Source of the DNA: Methylotenera sp. RIFCSPLOWO2_02_FULL_45_14
GTDB lineage: Bacteria > Pseudomonadota > Gammaproteobacteria > Burkholderiales > Methylophilaceae
Assembly (NCBI GenBank): GCA_001803395.1
Contig: MHBU01000030.1
Location: 38,859 to 74,364 of the forward strand
Reading direction: 5' to 3'
Length of the DNA stretch: 35,506 nt
Below are positions 34,101 through 35,506 of the stretch, piece by piece. The notes under the pieces are model-generated. The model did no database searches and had not been told where the DNA came from. It was given only the letters and a program-made list of their open reading frames with translations. The translations under genes and the position numbers were made by a program. Numbering within the stretch: the first letter of the stretch is position 1; every line of letters starts with the position of its first letter.

Positions 34101-35506
34101 ATGATTACCGATGAAGCTGCAATGAAGCCTGCCACATCAAACAATGCCGTGCCAGAGCTGACCCCTGAAACTTTGCAAAAATTTGATGTTTCCGGCCCGC
34201 GCTACACCTCGTATCCAACGGCTGATCGCTTTGTAGAGGCTTTTACTGAGGAAGCCTACAAACAAACATTAGCACAACGTCGCGTAGGTGGTTTGACCTT
34301 GCCGTTATCTATTTACGTGCATATTCCTTTTTGTGAATCACTTTGCTTCTTCTGCGCTTGCAATAAAATTGTCACCAAACATCACGAACGCAGTGCAGAA
34401 TATTTACGCTATCTTAGCCGTGAAATTGACCTGCATATTGAGCATTTAGGTGCAGGACAATCGATCTCGCAATTACATTTAGGCGGCGGCTCTCCCACTT
34501 TTTTTAGCGATGATGAATTAAGCGAGCTGATGGCAATGATACGCCGCAGCTTTGTATTAGAGCCAAACGGTGAATACTCGATTGAAGTGGATCCGCGCAC
34601 GGTAGATGAAAATCGTCTAGCGCATTTAGCATCGCTTGGCTTTAACCGCTTAAGCTTTGGTGTACAAGATTTTGACGAGGAGGTGCAAAAAGCGGTGCAT
34701 CGCATTCAGCCCGCAGAGCAAGTTTTTTCGCTAGTTGAAGCCGCGCGACGTTTGAAATTTGACTCTGTAAATGTCGATTTAATTTACGGCTTGCCCAAAC
34801 AAACACCTGAGTCATTCGCACAAACCTTAGCGCAAATTGTAGAATTAAAACCAGAAAGAATTGCACTGTACGCATACGCACATTTACCTGAGCGTTTCAA
34901 ACCACAACGCCGTATAGATGCTTACGAATTACCCGCTGCCTCAGCAAAAATCGCCATGTTATCTAATGCAATCAAAACGTTTCTTGATGCTGGCTACGTG
35001 TATGTTGGAATGGATCACTTCGCGTTACCTACTGATGCTTTAGCCATTGCCAAGCGCCAAGGCAGGCTACACCGCAACTTTCAGGGTTACAGCACGCAGC
35101 CGGATTGCGATTTAATCAGCTTAGGCGTTTCCGCCATTGGTCGCGTGGGCGCAACCTACAGCCAAAATGCTAAAACACTAGAAGAATATTACGACCTTCT
35201 CAACCAAGGCCGCTTTCCGGTGGTGCGTGGTTTAGCGCTATCGCGCGATGATTTAGTACGCCGCGCGGTAATTATGGCGATTATGTGCCAAGGTTCATTG
35301 CAGTATGAATCCATTGAGCTTGCCTACATGATTGATTTTAAAAGCTACTTCGCATCAGAGCTGGAAGCCCTCAAAGAACTGGAAGGCACAGGCATGGTCG
35401 TGCTAGAAGACGCAGGCTTGCAAGTCACAGACTTTGGCTGGTTTTTTGTACGCGCAGTAGCCATGTTATTTGATCGCTATTTACAAACCGACCGCAATCG
35501 CGCGCG
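34101..35506 (+). CDS. hemN: Oxygen-independent coproporphyrinogen III dehydrogenase, cut by window end
   Basis: The 468 visible codons cover nearly the whole enzyme (family length about 455-475); only the last few residues are missing. The radical SAM motif is CESLCFFCAC (Cys78, Cys82, Cys85, with Cys87), as in HemN. RYTSYPTADRF at the N-terminus, LGGGSPTFF, and VNVDLIYGLPKQT are family marks. HemN converts coproporphyrinogen III to protoporphyrinogen IX without oxygen. An AGGAG ribosome binding site at 34089-34093 fixes the start. A perfect FNR box upstream and the divergent fnr gene indicate low-oxygen induction. Confidence 0.96.
   Translation, partial: MITDEAAMKPATSNNAVPELTPETLQKFDVSGPRYTSYPTADRFVEAFTEEAYKQTLAQRRVGGLTLPLSIYVHIPFCESLCFFCACNKIVTKHHERSAEYLRYLSREIDLHIEHLGAGQSISQLHLGGGSPTFFSDDELSELMAMIRRSFVLEPNGEYSIEVDPRTVDENRLAHLASLGFNRLSFGVQDFDEEVQKAVHRIQPAEQVFSLVEAARRLKFDSVNVDLIYGLPKQTPESFAQTLAQIVELKPERIALYAYAHLPERFKPQRRIDAYELPAASAKIAMLSNAIKTFLDAGYVYVGMDHFALPTDALAIAKRQGRLHRNFQGYSTQPDCDLISLGVSAIGRVGATYSQNAKTLEEYYDLLNQGRFPVVRGLALSRDDLVRRAVIMAIMCQGSLQYESIELAYMIDFKSYFASELEALKELEGTGMVVLEDAGLQVTDFGWFFVRAVAMLFDRYLQTDRNRA

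Overview
The window looks like a chromosomal segment of a methylotrophic betaproteobacterium, most likely a Methylophilaceae/Methylotenera-type organism. This is an inference from a methanol dehydrogenase maturation cluster (mxaS-A-C-K-L), a cbb3 oxidase locus with FNR-type control, a phosphoketolase/acetate kinase pair and moderately AT-rich coding sequence. No rRNA, tRNA, CRISPR array, insertion sequence or prophage was recognised. The window cuts a gene at each end (mxaS on the left, hemN on the right).

Layout. Positions 3-4292 (+) hold the tail of an mxa accessory operon with three von Willebrand-type proteins, a membrane-anchored MxaA and a TPR-like MxaK. 4310-5859 is a divergent ygfX-like/ygfZ pair, closed by a 20-bp perfect hairpin terminator. 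5981-9510 (-) has a thioredoxin-like protein with a CDPC active site, then a probable operon of pirin, YceI, Old Yellow Enzyme and nitroreductase. A LysR regulator (9633-10547, +) lies divergent to it, and the shared intergenic region holds a nested inverted repeat. tadA (+) and a Bax-inhibitor-1 family protein (-) converge on a terminator.

11910-17595 (-) is a peptide-transport and cell-wall group: a dipeptide-type binding lipoprotein, a signal-less YkuD-fold enzyme, two DppB/DppC-type permeases and NagZ. A ParD/ParE-type toxin-antitoxin cassette plus one unknown small gene sits between the binding protein and the rest. I read this group as a candidate murein-peptide uptake and recycling cluster.

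17826-22815 (+) is ccoN-O-Q-P-G-H for the high-affinity cbb3 oxidase, preceded by an FNR-like box. 23146-30260 (+) is a tightly overlapping four-gene operon: phosphoketolase, acetate kinase, a Na+/Ca2+-exchanger-type antiporter and a Ca2+-type P-ATPase. After it come a small c-type cytochrome lipoprotein (-), a 5'-truncated and frameshifted slipin remnant, and a tandem universal stress protein.

The right end has a radical SAM protein (-), a 34-bp one-mismatch inverted repeat, an FNR-family regulator (-) with all four cluster cysteines and the E-SR recognition helix, and hemN (+). A perfect FNR box (TTGATATGTATCAA) lies between the last two. The regulator, its box at hemN and the similar box at ccoN fit together as a local microaerobic response: high-affinity respiration plus oxygen-independent haem synthesis. 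Phosphoketolase/acetate kinase could add ATP from sugar phosphates, but no FNR box was seen at that operon.
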